Program-made: the position numbers and the translations under genes
Assembly (NCBI RefSeq): GCF_001610835.1
Contig: NZ_CP011270.1
Location: 248,001-312,000, forward strand
DNA: 64,000 nt
Direction: 5' to 3'
Source: Planctomyces sp. SH-PL14
Lineage (GTDB): Bacteria; Planctomycetota; Planctomycetia; Planctomycetales; Planctomycetaceae
In this document: positions 52,530-60,996 of the stretch, piece by piece
How positions within the stretch are numbered: the first letter of the stretch is position 1
Layout of the letters: every line of letters begins with the position of its first letter
The notes under the pieces: generated by a model
The model's input: the letters and a program-made list of their open reading frames with translations, nothing else
Told to the model about the DNA's origin: nothing
The model's database searches: none

Positions 52530-53009
52530 GTGTATTCGACTGGGTATACTGTTTCTACGTTTCACTTTCTGCGACAATTCCTTGGCCAGAGGGAGTTTGC
52601 TTGCGCGCTCTTCATTGTTTGTGCTTTGCTGCTTGCTGACAGGCTGACAGGCTGTTCCACACAGGATAAGAACGCCCCCTTACCTCCGCCTGGAGGGGTA
52701 ACGGTCTCGACTTAGCTGCCTACGCCGGCCGCTGGAACGATTTATATCCTCACGCTCGCAGATAACGAAGATCCCCAGTCCAGTCATCAGCTGAGTGGAC
52801 AACAGGATTTCAAGACTGCGAACAATGTACAGTTCCAATGTTTCACCTATACGGTGCCCGCTGGCAGACTTATCACAGGCCGACACTATAATGCCTCGCT
52901 CGCGACGCAGGTTCCTCCCGACGGCCCACCGAACACGGAAGGCTCCGACGAGTTCCAGTATTTGAACGAGTCGTCGATTGAGATCGACTTTAGTGAAAAC
53001 CCTCTATGA
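52530..53009 (+). pseudogene. Lipoprotein gene interrupted by one in-frame TAG
   Basis: From a GTG, 61 codons give a lipoprotein signal (LFIVCALLLADRLTGC) and 'TQDKNAPLPPPGGVTVST', then TAG at 52713-52715. The same frame continues for 97 codons: 'LPTPAAGTIYILTLADNEDP', 'QFQCFTYTVPAGRLITGRHY', 'EFQYLNESSIEIDFSENPL', ending in TGA. That TGA overlaps the ATG of the next gene (ATGA), as in coupled genes, which shows the full 158-residue frame is the original gene. Whether the TAG is a mutation, an error or read through is open. The true start is unsure because no ribosome site fits the GTG. Confidence 0.75.
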
Positions 53010-53983
53010 AAGTCACCAAGGCGACGGATCTGAATTGTTGTCTCCAGTCAGGTCGTGAGGGTCGGGCCGGAGTGACTCTCGTGGAGGTCCTCGTCGCGAT
53101 CGGCGTGATTGCCTTGGTGGCGGCGATCTCGCTTCCTGCGGTGCAGTCGGCCCGTGGGGCGGCCCCGCGAATCGAGTGTGCCGCTCACCTGCAGGAGCTT
53201 GGCGTTGCCACGCAGAAGTTCCACCAAGTCTACGAGAAACTCCCCAACGCTGACCGGCCGCTGTATGACTTGCTCCCCTATGTCGAGCAGGTTTCGTTGC
53301 GTGCTGAACTCTCTAAGCCCCCGAGCGATCGCATTGGTCCGTTTAAGGGACCTCCGATATATCGCTGCCCGGCCGATTCGGATGCGATTCCGGACTCTCT
53401 GCACGTCAACTATCGGATCAACGAAGGAAGCACATTTTTCTTCAACGGCCTCCGCAATGCGGGCATCCTGCCGATGAGGTTCCGAGATGTCAGCGATGGT
53501 CTGTCGGCGACGGCGATGTTCGCTGAGGCAGGTATCGGGACGCTCGACTTGCCGTACAGACCACCTCGCGACGACGCAATGGCGAGGCAGAATCCCAACC
53601 GTTAGTTGTGGCATTTAGCCGCTTTCTACGACAACGAGGTGGTGTTCATCCAGAAGTGCATGGATCCCCTGAATCACGTGACAACCATTCTTGGTGCGCA
53701 ATGGGGCGCACCACAAGTTTACGGCGGGACGGAAACGCCCTATAATCATTTTGTGCCCCCTAATCGGCCGGGGTGTCTCAATACTCCGCCTGATGAGTTG
53801 CTGTCATTTTCAAAAGCGGTTCCTCCCACCAGCTATCACACTGGAGGGGTGAACTTGTTGTTATGCGATGGTGCTGTGCGTTTTCCATTGATCTTCAGAC
53901 TTGGCGGAATCTCGGATCTCGCAATGGAAATGATGTCTTTGGCCTCTTTTAGGCGTCTGCCGAAGGACGGCTCAATACCGTAA
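53006..53983 (+). pseudogene. DUF1559 prepilin-like gene interrupted by one in-frame TAG
   Basis: The frame starts with a type IV pilin-like N-terminus (GVTLVEVLVAIGVIALVAAI, Glu-5 present) and the DUF1559 'LPAVQSARGAAPRIECAAHL'. After 199 codons a TAG stands at 53603-53605; the frame then continues with the family's C-terminal signature 'YNHFVPPNRPGC' and 'HTGGVNLLLCDGAVRFPL' to TAA at 53983. DUF1559 proteins are planctomycete-specific pseudopilins, found in many copies per genome, exported and probably assembled or surface-located. With the TAG read as sense the product would have about 325 residues, the usual length. The first part alone would lack the conserved C-terminus. Confidence 0.85.
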
Positions 53984-54019
53984 CAGTTGTGGTGGGTATT
54001 TCTGCCTCGGAGCATTGCG

Positions 54020-54628
54020 ATGTCCCGACGAAGCGTTGTGCTGTGTGCGACCGGAATCGCACTTCTCGCGCTCGCTTACTTCGCTGCAATCACCGATTGG
54101 TACGCCTTTGGCGATGCGGTTCCCCCCACTGTGCCAGCGCCTCTGTTGAACAAGAAGGTCGAAGCTCTAGACTGGACAATAGACGGTGCTACCGAAAATG
54201 CAGATGTCGGTGTGACTGCCGGCGAGCCGTTTAGGTTGGTCGGGCAATTTCCGCTCGACGTAGATCGGTGGTGGTGGGGCACTCTCACTGGCTTCTCGAA
54301 GCCTCTCGACAGAACGTCCCATGTAGCGAAACCGGCCGACCCCGCACCGCTGTTGCGAGCAGAGGTAATCAGCCGTCCGTCTCTTGGTCCCGGAGAATTC
54401 GTTGCAGCTCGGCGCTACTTAAAGCTCCGCCGCGTTGGCAAAACGGCCGCTCGATTCGACTCCGACCTTAAGGCCCCTCTGCGGCCTGGCGTGTATGAGC
54501 TTCGCTTAACCTTCGGCTCGCTAGGCGTTACGCAAACCCCGCACATGCAGCGACTTAAGTGGAACGACGAGCAGGTGATTGCCTCGCGGCTGTTTCGCGT
54601 GCAGCACGGCGCCAATGCTGCACCGTGA
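54020..54628 (+). CDS. Membrane-anchored protein, third gene of the DUF1559 operon
   Basis: A 202-residue protein with an N-terminal anchor or signal (SVVLCATGIALLALAYFAAI) and a beta-rich exported part: 'VEALDWTIDGATENADVGVT', 'AGEPFRLVGQFPLDVDRWWW' and 'LRPGVYELRLTFGSLGVTQT'. The ATG at 54020 has CGGAG 7 nt upstream. It follows the DUF1559 gene by 36 nt on the same strand and so belongs to the operon. No interruption. Family not recognised. Confidence 0.7.
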   Translation: MSRRSVVLCATGIALLALAYFAAITDWYAFGDAVPPTVPAPLLNKKVEALDWTIDGATENADVGVTAGEPFRLVGQFPLDVDRWWWGTLTGFSKPLDRTSHVAKPADPAPLLRAEVISRPSLGPGEFVAARRYLKLRRVGKTAARFDSDLKAPLRPGVYELRLTFGSLGVTQTPHMQRLKWNDEQVIASRLFRVQHGANAAP

Positions 54629-54719
54629 CTGTAGAGTCGCGGACCACTGGCCCGCGACGGCCGACGTAGAACGCCCCCGCACGCCGGCGACCAATCGGCG
54701 GCGGGAATCATCCAGGTTG

Positions 54720-55322
54720 TCAACGATCAGTGTCCACAATTGTGGACGGTTCAGGGCACCAGACCGCGAGGACGGGAGCTTCGGTCCTCAGCCGTTGCAT
54801 CTTGGCCGTCAGCTCATCAGCCCACCGCAGATTGGCCCGCCGGATCGCCTCATGCCGGTCGATGAACCTTTCGACGGCAGCCCGTACCTGAACGACCGCC
54901 TGCACCAGGGGATGACGTCGCACCATCTTTGCTGTGTAGGAGCTGTGGACGCCCTCGTCGGTGGGGTCCTTGTAGCCGGCGTCCCGGAGCTTGGCTCTTG
55001 CGGCCTCCTCTGCGGGTTCCAAGTCCGCGGCGAGTTCTTAGAGGTACACTCTCGACGCCTCCAGAACCTTACGAGCGAACTCCTCGACAGCTCTCCGGAA
55101 ATGAAGCTCTTGAGACAGGAGAGAGAGGCTGGTGATCCGAACCGGCTCGAATGCTTCACCGGACGGACGATTCCGGAGAACTTCGCTCACCGCCTCGTAT
55201 CGCTTTGCGATCAATTCCTCCTGAGCCAGAAACACCCCTTGCTGCTCTCGGTGCAGAGGCTCCGGCAGCCATGGTGCGTTCGTTGTCGGGGAGAGGAGCG
55301 TGAATCGCGAATGTGTTCCCAT
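54720..55322 (-). pseudogene. Gene interrupted by one in-frame TAA, paralogue of 55471-55902
   Basis: From the ATG at 55322, 94 codons end at TAA (55040-55038); the same frame continues 105 codons to TGA. Across the stop, 'ELHFRRAVEEFARKVLEASR' ... 'EPAEEAARAKLRDAGYKDPT' lines up with 'EYQFRRSLDGFVKDLVAECR' ... 'DARATEKAIRDRLLDMGYLE' of the intact neighbour, and 'YTAKMVRRHPLVQAVVQVRA' with 'YTPDMLIRHPHVRGAKDKRD'. Thus it is a single broken gene, not two. Helical, charged, no signal peptide. The motif 'GxYTPxMLxRHP' faintly recalls small phage terminase subunits, but I would not assign it. Confidence 0.72.
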
Positions 55323-55340
55323 TGGGGCTCCGCGTGAGGG

Positions 55341-55449
55341 CCGCGGTCGCGAGCCAAGAAAGAGACCGCGGCGGGGAAGTGTGTCTTGTGTCCGGGGAAA
55401 GAACCCCGGGCGCGGCGAACGACCGCGGGACCACCTGCGGTCGTTCGCC
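55341..55449. other. Structured intergenic region with two hairpins
   Basis: A first pair CCGCGGTC (55341-55348) / GACCGCGG (55364-55371) and a second, perfect 13-bp pair GGCGAACGACCGC (55414-55426) / GCGGTCGTTCGCC (55437-55449). No U-tracts. It lies between two paralogous minus-strand genes and may end the upstream transcript or act in the leader of the downstream one. Confidence 0.5.
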
Positions 55450-55470
55450 TCGCGTCGGGTCAGCAACGCA

Positions 55471-55902
55471 CTACACGGCCAGGATTGCGGCGTCCCGAAG
55501 CGTTTTGAGCCGCCTCGTGAGGTTCGCCACTTCCTGCTGGTTTGTCCGCATCAGCGACAGATATCCCTCGATCTCGCCGGCGACACTGTCCCGCTTGTCC
55601 TTGGCCCCGCGGACGTGCGGGTGGCGGATGAGCATGTCCGGCGTATACGTTCCCATTGTCGGGGCACCGTTGACGAGTTCGAGGTAGCCCATATCGAGCA
55701 GCCGGTCGCGGATCGCCTTCTCGGTCGCCCGGGCGTCTTCCCCGCACGTCGTCTCGTAGGCACGGCACTCGGCCACGAGGTCTTTGACGAAACCGTCCAG
55801 TGACCGGCGGAACTGATACTCGGCCTCCTTTAATGAGAAGGGGGCTCGACGCGGACCGTAGGCCCCGTGGAACTCGAAAACTTGTGGCCCGAAGCATCGC
55901 AC
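55471..55902 (-). CDS. Helical protein of unknown function, intact paralogue
   Basis: A 143-residue protein from a GTG start: 'FSLKEAEYQFRRSLDGFVKD', 'CGEDARATEKAIRDRLLDMG', 'MGTYTPDMLIRHPHVRGAKD' and a C-terminal coiled-coil stretch 'RTNQQEVANLTRRLKTLRDA'. It is intact, while its tandem paralogue to the left carries a stop codon. No known family; cytoplasmic by composition. Confidence 0.65.
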   Translation of the reverse strand: MRCFGPQVFEFHGAYGPRRAPFSLKEAEYQFRRSLDGFVKDLVAECRAYETTCGEDARATEKAIRDRLLDMGYLELVNGAPTMGTYTPDMLIRHPHVRGAKDKRDSVAGEIEGYLSLMRTNQQEVANLTRRLKTLRDAAILAV

Positions 55903-56242
55903 ACTTACCGATCTTCTCGGGCGATCACGAGCGCCGGTCGTCGCTCTTGGAGCCTATGAGCACGTCTGTGGATGCGAGAAACCGTCCGAGCCGGTCACTT
56001 GTAGCTTAGGCCGCACTTCGGATCGCCGCCAAACTCGATCGTGCTCAGTCCATGCTCGTCCTTCTACCTTGTAAGACGGCTGAGCGTTGACGCAGCGAGA
56101 TTCGAGATTTGGCACAACCGCTTGCAAGCCCCTACACCGACCTGTCGCTTCCGAGGGCCCATGAATCATTTGTGACCGGCGACCGGACTACTGGACTGAC
56201 ATCGTTAGCTGGCTGGGGGAGTGAGTTAAGTGGAAGGCCTGA
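55903..56242. other. 340-nt divergent intergenic region
   Basis: Upstream of the minus-strand paralogue and the BlaI operon. Short minus-strand frames without motifs. Confidence 0.35.
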
Positions 56243-56287
56243 TTGACATCTATGGTCTTTATGTGCTACTTTTGCAGCACGTGCTGC
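56243..56287 (+). promoter_or_regulatory. BlaI operon promoter and palindromic operator
   Basis: TTGACA (56243-56248), 18-nt spacer, TACTTT (56267-56272) form a sigma-70-type promoter. A perfect 14-bp palindrome GCAGCACGTGCTGC (56274-56287) starts directly after the -10 box, and a second interrupted dyad GTGCT...AGCAC (56263-56280) overlaps it. This is where a BlaI-type dimer would block transcription. The start codon is 65 nt downstream. Confidence 0.65.
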
Positions 56288-56351
56288 GAAACCAGCACGT
56301 TGATTGTTTAGCCCCGTGGCCTCTTAGCCGGTCTGCCCCTCCCGTTCGACT

Positions 56352-56744
56352 ATGTCCAAACGCCTTCCCCTCGATGTCAGCCGCCGCGAACGTCAGATCG
56401 TCGAGGCGATCTATCGTCTCGACGAGGCCAGCGTAGCCGATGTTCTAGGGGCCATCCCGGACCCGCCGACGTATTCGGCTGTCCGCGCCATCCTGGCCAC
56501 GCTGGTCGAGAAGGGGATCCTCAAGACCCGGCAGGAGGGGAAGCGTTACCTCTACCGACCGGCCGCCTCCCGGGACTCCGTCCGCCGGTCGGCCCTCTCT
56601 CGACTCCTCGACAACTTTTTCGCCGGCGAGCCGACCGATGCGGTCGCCGCCCTTCTCGATCTCTCGGCGAAGTCACTGACTCCGGACGACCTTGACCGGA
56701 TGCAGTCGCTGATCGACCAGGCCAGGAAGGAGATTCGCGAATGA
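56352..56744 (+). CDS. BlaI/MecI-family transcriptional repressor
   Basis: A 130-residue winged-helix repressor: 'SRRERQIVEAIYRLDEASVA', 'YSAVRAILATLVEKGILKTR' with the recognition helix, 'GKRYLYRPAASRDSVRRSAL' at the cleavage-site region, and a C-terminal dimerisation helix (SLTPDDLDRMQSLIDQARKE). It should repress its own operon by binding the palindrome upstream and be inactivated when the membrane protease next door senses a signal. The stop overlaps the ATG of the M56 gene (ATGA). Confidence 0.93.
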   Translation: MSKRLPLDVSRRERQIVEAIYRLDEASVADVLGAIPDPPTYSAVRAILATLVEKGILKTRQEGKRYLYRPAASRDSVRRSALSRLLDNFFAGEPTDAVAALLDLSAKSLTPDDLDRMQSLIDQARKEIRE

Positions 56745-59700
56745 TCATGGCTGCCGCTTCCACCGCGCTGTTGCCCGTCCTCGGCCGCTCGCTGCTGATT
56801 CTCACCGTCACCGCCACGCTTGTTTACGCCGCCGCGGCGATCGGATGCAGCCTCGCCCGCCGGGCCTCGGCCGCCTTCAAGCACGCTGTCTGGGGGATCG
56901 CGGCCCTCACGGTCCTCGTCTCGCCGATCCTTCTGCCCCCGCTCCAGAGCTGGCTACCACGAGGCGTCGTCTCATCGAGCGCGCTCCCCGCGTCTCTTCG
57001 GCCGCGGTCTCTTTCCGGGCCCCCGCCGCACCTCCCGGTCCTGTCGCAGTGGCCGGCGCCGGCCTTAAGCCTGCCGCCGGTCGAAGTCTCTGCTCCTCCG
57101 CAGCGGGAGTCGGACTTCGCTCCTCAGGCATCGGTCGCCCCGTTCCCCCGGCGGGTCGATCCCGCGGGGCCGACTTGGTCCCTCCCGATTCCCTGGCGTT
57201 CCCTCCTCGTGGGGACGTGGCTCGTGGGACTGCTCGTCCACGGGGTCCTGATGGCGGCCACGGCGCTCCACTTGCGACACTTCGTCCGTCGGTGCCGGCC
57301 CACGCGGCACGCGTCCGCGGTCGCGATTCTCCATCAGGCCGAGGGCGCGCTCGGTCTCCCGCGGCAAACGACGCTGCTCGATTCGGACACCGCCACGGTC
57401 CCGTTCCTGGCGGGTCTCTTTCATCCGACGATCGTGCTCCCGGCCTCGGCCTCCGGCTGGCCGGCCGATCGACTCCGGTCCGTCCTGACGCACGAGCTCG
57501 TCCATGTCCGCCGCCGCGACATCGCCTGGCAGAAGGTCGCCCGGCTGACGGCCGCCCTCGTCTGGTTTCATCCCTTCGCCTGGATCGCTCTCCGCCGCCT
57601 CCGCATCGAAGCCGAGTTCGCCACGGACAACGCGGTCCTCGCGGCCGGCCATCCCCCGGTGGACTACGCCGAGCATCTTCTGTCCATCCTCCGCAGCGCC
57701 GGCCCGACCCGGCGCCTTCCTCCGACGGTCCTCTCGATGGCCGGCCGTTCGCCCGCCGAGCTGCGGATTCGCGCCATCCTCGACACGACGAAGAACCGGT
57801 GTCCGTCGACTCGCCGGCAGCTCGGAGGCCTCCTTGCGTCCGGCATGGTGGCAATAGCCGCGGCTGGCTTCTGCGTCCCCACGACGGGGCAGGAGGCGGC
57901 TCCGTCCGCGCCGGGACGGGACGTCGACAAGCAGACTCAAACGAGCCAGACCGATCCCTCGTCTTCCGATCTGCCGACGGTTGCGGCGGCGTCCGATCGC
58001 CGGGTGCAAACGGCGCTGCAGACCGTCGACACGATCGACGTCCGCGCCGACCGGACGTTGCTCGAAGCGGTCCGCCAGATCGCGTGGCGGCACGACTTGC
58101 CGATCCGGCTCGACGATCAGAGCTTCCGCCGACTCGGGGTCAGCACGTACGACCGTCCGGGCGCGATGTCGCTGGCCGATGTCAGCCTGCGTTCGTCACT
58201 CAAGCGGCTCGTCGAGGCCTTGAACGATCGCGCCCTGGCCCCCATCGTCCTCGACCCCAAGGTGAAAGACGGCGCGGTCGAGATCGTCGCCTCGGACGAT
58301 CCCTACATGCGGTCGCTGGAAGGGGACGCCCGCCAGAACCGGCTGACGGCGATTCAGGGGACCGTCCAGACCGCCGACGGGCGTCCCGCGCCCCGGGCTC
58401 GGATCGAGCTGCGGAACTATGCCAGCAGCACCTTTGTCCTGGCAGACGCCGTGGGACGCTTCCGCGTCCCGATCCGCCTTCCGCACCGGAACGGCCTGCT
58501 GGTCCTCGCCGAGAACGAGGCCCAGGACGCCGACGCACAGTTGCTTCCAACTCTGGGTGCCGATCAGGACTGTCCGCCACTCGTGCTCACGCTTGAGCCG
58601 CGGGTCCGGCTGGAAGTCCTGGCCCGCGATGCCCAGGGAGCCGTGGTGCCGAACGCGCAGGTCTCGGTCGTCTCCGCCAACCGTCCCGCCGTTCACGGCC
58701 AGACCGGGAAGGACGGGCGGTTCCTCATGGACCTTCCTCGCCGATTGCCGGTCGACGCCGTGGCCGTGTGGAAAGACGGAACGGGTTTCGACTACCGCCT
58801 CTATCGCGAGTATCTGGAGAACCGGCGAACCGAACGCGGAGTCGCTTCGTCGCTGGTTGGAGAGTTGACGTTCGCTCTGACCGGCGCCGGCTCCGTGAAG
58901 CTGGCCGTGAAGGACGAAGAGGGCCGCCCGGTCGCGGGGCTCAAGGTCTATCCCAACGCGGTCCAGCGAGCCGATCAGATCGAACAGCTGGCGCTGGGGC
59001 TGACGGGGGACTTCGCCCGGACAACGGACGCCGCCGGCGAAGTCGCCTTCCCCTGGATCCCGACCTGGCACCTAAGTCCGATCTGGTTCCGCCACCTCTC
59101 GCCGACCTTCGCCTCCCGCCTCATCAGCGTGGACCCGCCGGGAACGGGAGAGCGGAAGACCGAAGTGGTGTTGAGTCGTCGCGTCCAGATCACGGGTCAT
59201 GTCCGAACCGCCGACGGCAGCCCGGTCCCCGGCGCCCGGGTGGCGAGCATCACCGCAGGATGGGTGGGTTCCCGTGGCGGCGGCGTTGTCTTCGCCGACC
59301 ACGAAGGGGGCTATTCGATCGGCCTCGATCCCGATTGCCTGGGAATGCTGGTGGCCTTCTCCTCGGACGGCCGGATGGTTTCCCCGGCCCGGGACCACAT
59401 CAACACCGCGCTTCGGATCGATCAGCAGGCTGTCGATCTGGTGGTCGAGCCCGCACGGCGCGTCCATGGACGAATCCGGCGGCCGGCTGGGCTGTCGTCC
59501 AGCTGGTCCGTCTCTCTTCGACAGCGTGGACGGGAGGTCCACGACGTTCCCGGAGTCCTGCTGCCGAACCCGAAGGGGCTGAATTCGCGCATCCAGCCTT
59601 ACCTGGGACATCAGCCCGCGACTCTCAAGGGCGACGAGTTCGAGTTCTTTGTCGGTCCCGGACAGTTCAGCCTGGAAACCTGGCCGGAAGCGAAGTCACC

Positions 59701-60328
59701 TCAGCTCGACCGAAGCCGGACGTTCCTGATCGGTGATGAGCCGGAGTTTCACTTCGACGTCGAGTTCCTCGAGCCCGATTCAGCGGAGTTGAAAGGGCGG
59801 GTCGTCTCGGAGAACGCGGCCGCCAGCGTCGGTGACGCCCGGATCTTTGCCCGGGACCTGGGGACGAAGAACTTCCACCGGACCGCGACGGCGGACAAGG
59901 GAGGAACCTTCCAGATCACCCGCATCCGGCAGCCGACGATGGTGGTCGCCTACTCCGCGGACCGAAAGTTCGGCGGAATGAAGATCGTTGAGGCGGAGGA
60001 TGACTCCGCCGAGGTCCCGTTGATGCCGATGGCGACCGCCACGGTCCGGCTGGTGGATGCCCAGGGACGGCCGGTCACCAGCAAAGTGACGCTCCGCGGT
60101 GACCTGGTCCCGTTCCACAACGGCCGCCAGAGTCTGTGGATCACCGACAACCGGGTAGTCCCCGACGCCGACGGCCGAGTCCGACTGACCGGCCTCATCC
60201 TGAACATCCCCTACCGGCTGACGATCGCGGATGACGTGAACCAGAACAACCGGACGCTCAAGGAGACGAGCTTTGCCGAGCCCGGAGAAGTCGACCTCGG
60301 TGACTTGAACTTCGAGGCCGGACGATGA
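56741..60328 (+). CDS. M56 (BlaR1-like) membrane metalloprotease with long carboxypeptidase-regulatory-like tail
   Basis: A 1195-residue sensor. Residues 1-380 form the M56 part: membrane helices near 10-35, 45-67 and 150-178, zinc motif HELVH at 251-255, third ligand Glu in 'RIEAEFATDNAV', and a last helix near 360-380. Next comes an STN-like segment (TLLEAVRQIAWRHDLPIRLD) and then at least five carboxypeptidase-regulatory-like beta-sandwich units, e.g. 'GTVQTADGRPAPRARIELRN', 'GHVRTADGSPVPGARVASIT', 'ATVRLVDAQGRPVTSKVTLR'. Classical BlaR1 carries a penicillin-binding domain instead, so the ligand here is likely not a beta-lactam. It should cleave or trigger cleavage of the BlaI-type repressor. 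Confidence 0.9.
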   Translation: MIMAAASTALLPVLGRSLLILTVTATLVYAAAAIGCSLARRASAAFKHAVWGIAALTVLVSPILLPPLQSWLPRGVVSSSALPASLRPRSLSGPPPHLPVLSQWPAPALSLPPVEVSAPPQRESDFAPQASVAPFPRRVDPAGPTWSLPIPWRSLLVGTWLVGLLVHGVLMAATALHLRHFVRRCRPTRHASAVAILHQAEGALGLPRQTTLLDSDTATVPFLAGLFHPTIVLPASASGWPADRLRSVLTHELVHVRRRDIAWQKVARLTAALVWFHPFAWIALRRLRIEAEFATDNAVLAAGHPPVDYAEHLLSILRSAGPTRRLPPTVLSMAGRSPAELRIRAILDTTKNRCPSTRRQLGGLLASGMVAIAAAGFCVPTTGQEAAPSAPGRDVDKQTQTSQTDPSSSDLPTVAAASDRRVQTALQTVDTIDVRADRTLLEAVRQIAWRHDLPIRLDDQSFRRLGVSTYDRPGAMSLADVSLRSSLKRLVEALNDRALAPIVLDPKVKDGAVEIVASDDPYMRSLEGDARQNRLTAIQGTVQTADGRPAPRARIELRNYASSTFVLADAVGRFRVPIRLPHRNGLLVLAENEAQDADAQLLPTLGADQDCPPLVLTLEPRVRLEVLARDAQGAVVPNAQVSVVSANRPAVHGQTGKDGRFLMDLPRRLPVDAVAVWKDGTGFDYRLYREYLENRRTERGVASSLVGELTFALTGAGSVKLAVKDEEGRPVAGLKVYPNAVQRADQIEQLALGLTGDFARTTDAAGEVAFPWIPTWHLSPIWFRHLSPTFASRLISVDPPGTGERKTEVVLSRRVQITGHVRTADGSPVPGARVASITAGWVGSRGGGVVFADHEGGYSIGLDPDCLGMLVAFSSDGRMVSPARDHINTALRIDQQAVDLVVEPARRVHGRIRRPAGLSSSWSVSLRQRGREVHDVPGVLLPNPKGLNSRIQPYLGHQPATLKGDEFEFFVGPGQFSLETWPEAKSPQLDRSRTFLIGDEPEFHFDVEFLEPDSAELKGRVVSENAAASVGDARIFARDLGTKNFHRTATADKGGTFQITRIRQPTMVVAYSADRKFGGMKIVEAEDDSAEVPLMPMATATVRLVDAQGRPVTSKVTLRGDLVPFHNGRQSLWITDNRVVPDADGRVRLTGLILNIPYRLTIADDVNQNNRTLKETSFAEPGEVDLGDLNFEAGR

Positions 60329-60481
60329 CTGCTCTGGGGACATTCGCGGCCCGGACGTAGCAAGGACCGCACTTCGGCATGCGCGGCGAAACGGCCAGCA
60401 TCCCGGAGGCGTAGCAGCCCTTGGCGCTGTACCCGCCCTTCTTCCCCTATAAGGCGGCGCCTGCCGCGCGTCACTCAGGCC

Positions 60482-60631
60482 TGTCAGTGGTCCCGCGGAA
60501 GGGCCCGACGGCCCTGCGGAGCATCATAGTGACCCTCCGCATGGAGCGGGCGATCCGGCCCACGTGCTTTTCCATCCGGGGCCCGGGCTTCGTCCAACGC
60601 CGATCGGTCACATGGAAGCGGTCCGGCCGCG
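60482..60631 (+). repeat. 150-nt dispersed repeat, copy 2
   Basis: Same length as copy 1 (46071-46220) and alignable without gaps. It starts 153 nt after the M56 stop. The 668-nt gap 60329-60996 holds this and the next repeat, and no supported gene. Confidence 0.7.
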
Positions 60632-60725
60632 GGGAGCCGACAGACCGGTCGCTCGGTCGACGAAGTCGCCAACGTTCGAGAACACGAACTGGACCGTGCC
60701 AGCTTCAGCATGGTGGCCGGAATTC

Positions 60726-60797
60726 GAAGACCGCCAAGGATTTCGCGGAGCCGGAACGGAGAGCCCTGCCTGTGGAGGGGACGCCATAGGCCCGGAG
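60726..60797 (+). repeat. Dispersed 50-75-nt repeat, copy 2
   Basis: Contains GAGCCGGAACGGAGAGCCCTG and GGAGGGGACGCCATAGGCC, matching 63593-63667 closely and 31636-31684 more loosely. The minus strand over the repeat and up to 60920 encodes 'YPDAPLRFATPAEFLRSLTD', possibly the end of an eroded gene that runs into the repeat. Confidence 0.6.
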
Positions 60798-60996
60798 TCC
60801 CGCAGCTTGCAGCGGCTGGCGCGCGAAGAACTCAGGAACCTGCGTATCGGTTAGCGAGCGAAGAAACTCTGCAGGTGTAGCGAATCGCAGCGGAGCATCA
60901 GGGTAATTCCGGACCCTCAAACGTCGGTCGTCGGGATTGTGCAGGGCAGCGACCGGGTGGCGGCGTCAGCGGCCACGCCTTCGCCTTCAGGCAAGG

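Noticed and set aside
52530-53983. TAG as a sense codon (alternative code)
   Set aside because: Several intact genes in the window end in TAG (6275, 18504, 46776), and a nearby gene is interrupted by TAA, so a general recoding is unlikely. Local readthrough remains possible.
54640-54665. Short hairpin after the third DUF1559-operon gene
   Set aside because: Seven-bp stem (GTCGCGG/CCGCGAC) without U-tract; too weak to call a terminator.
56845-58596. 583-codon plus-strand frame
   Set aside because: Overlaps the M56 gene in another frame; Arg/Pro/Gly-rich and without domains, while the M56 frame has HELVH and clear repeats.
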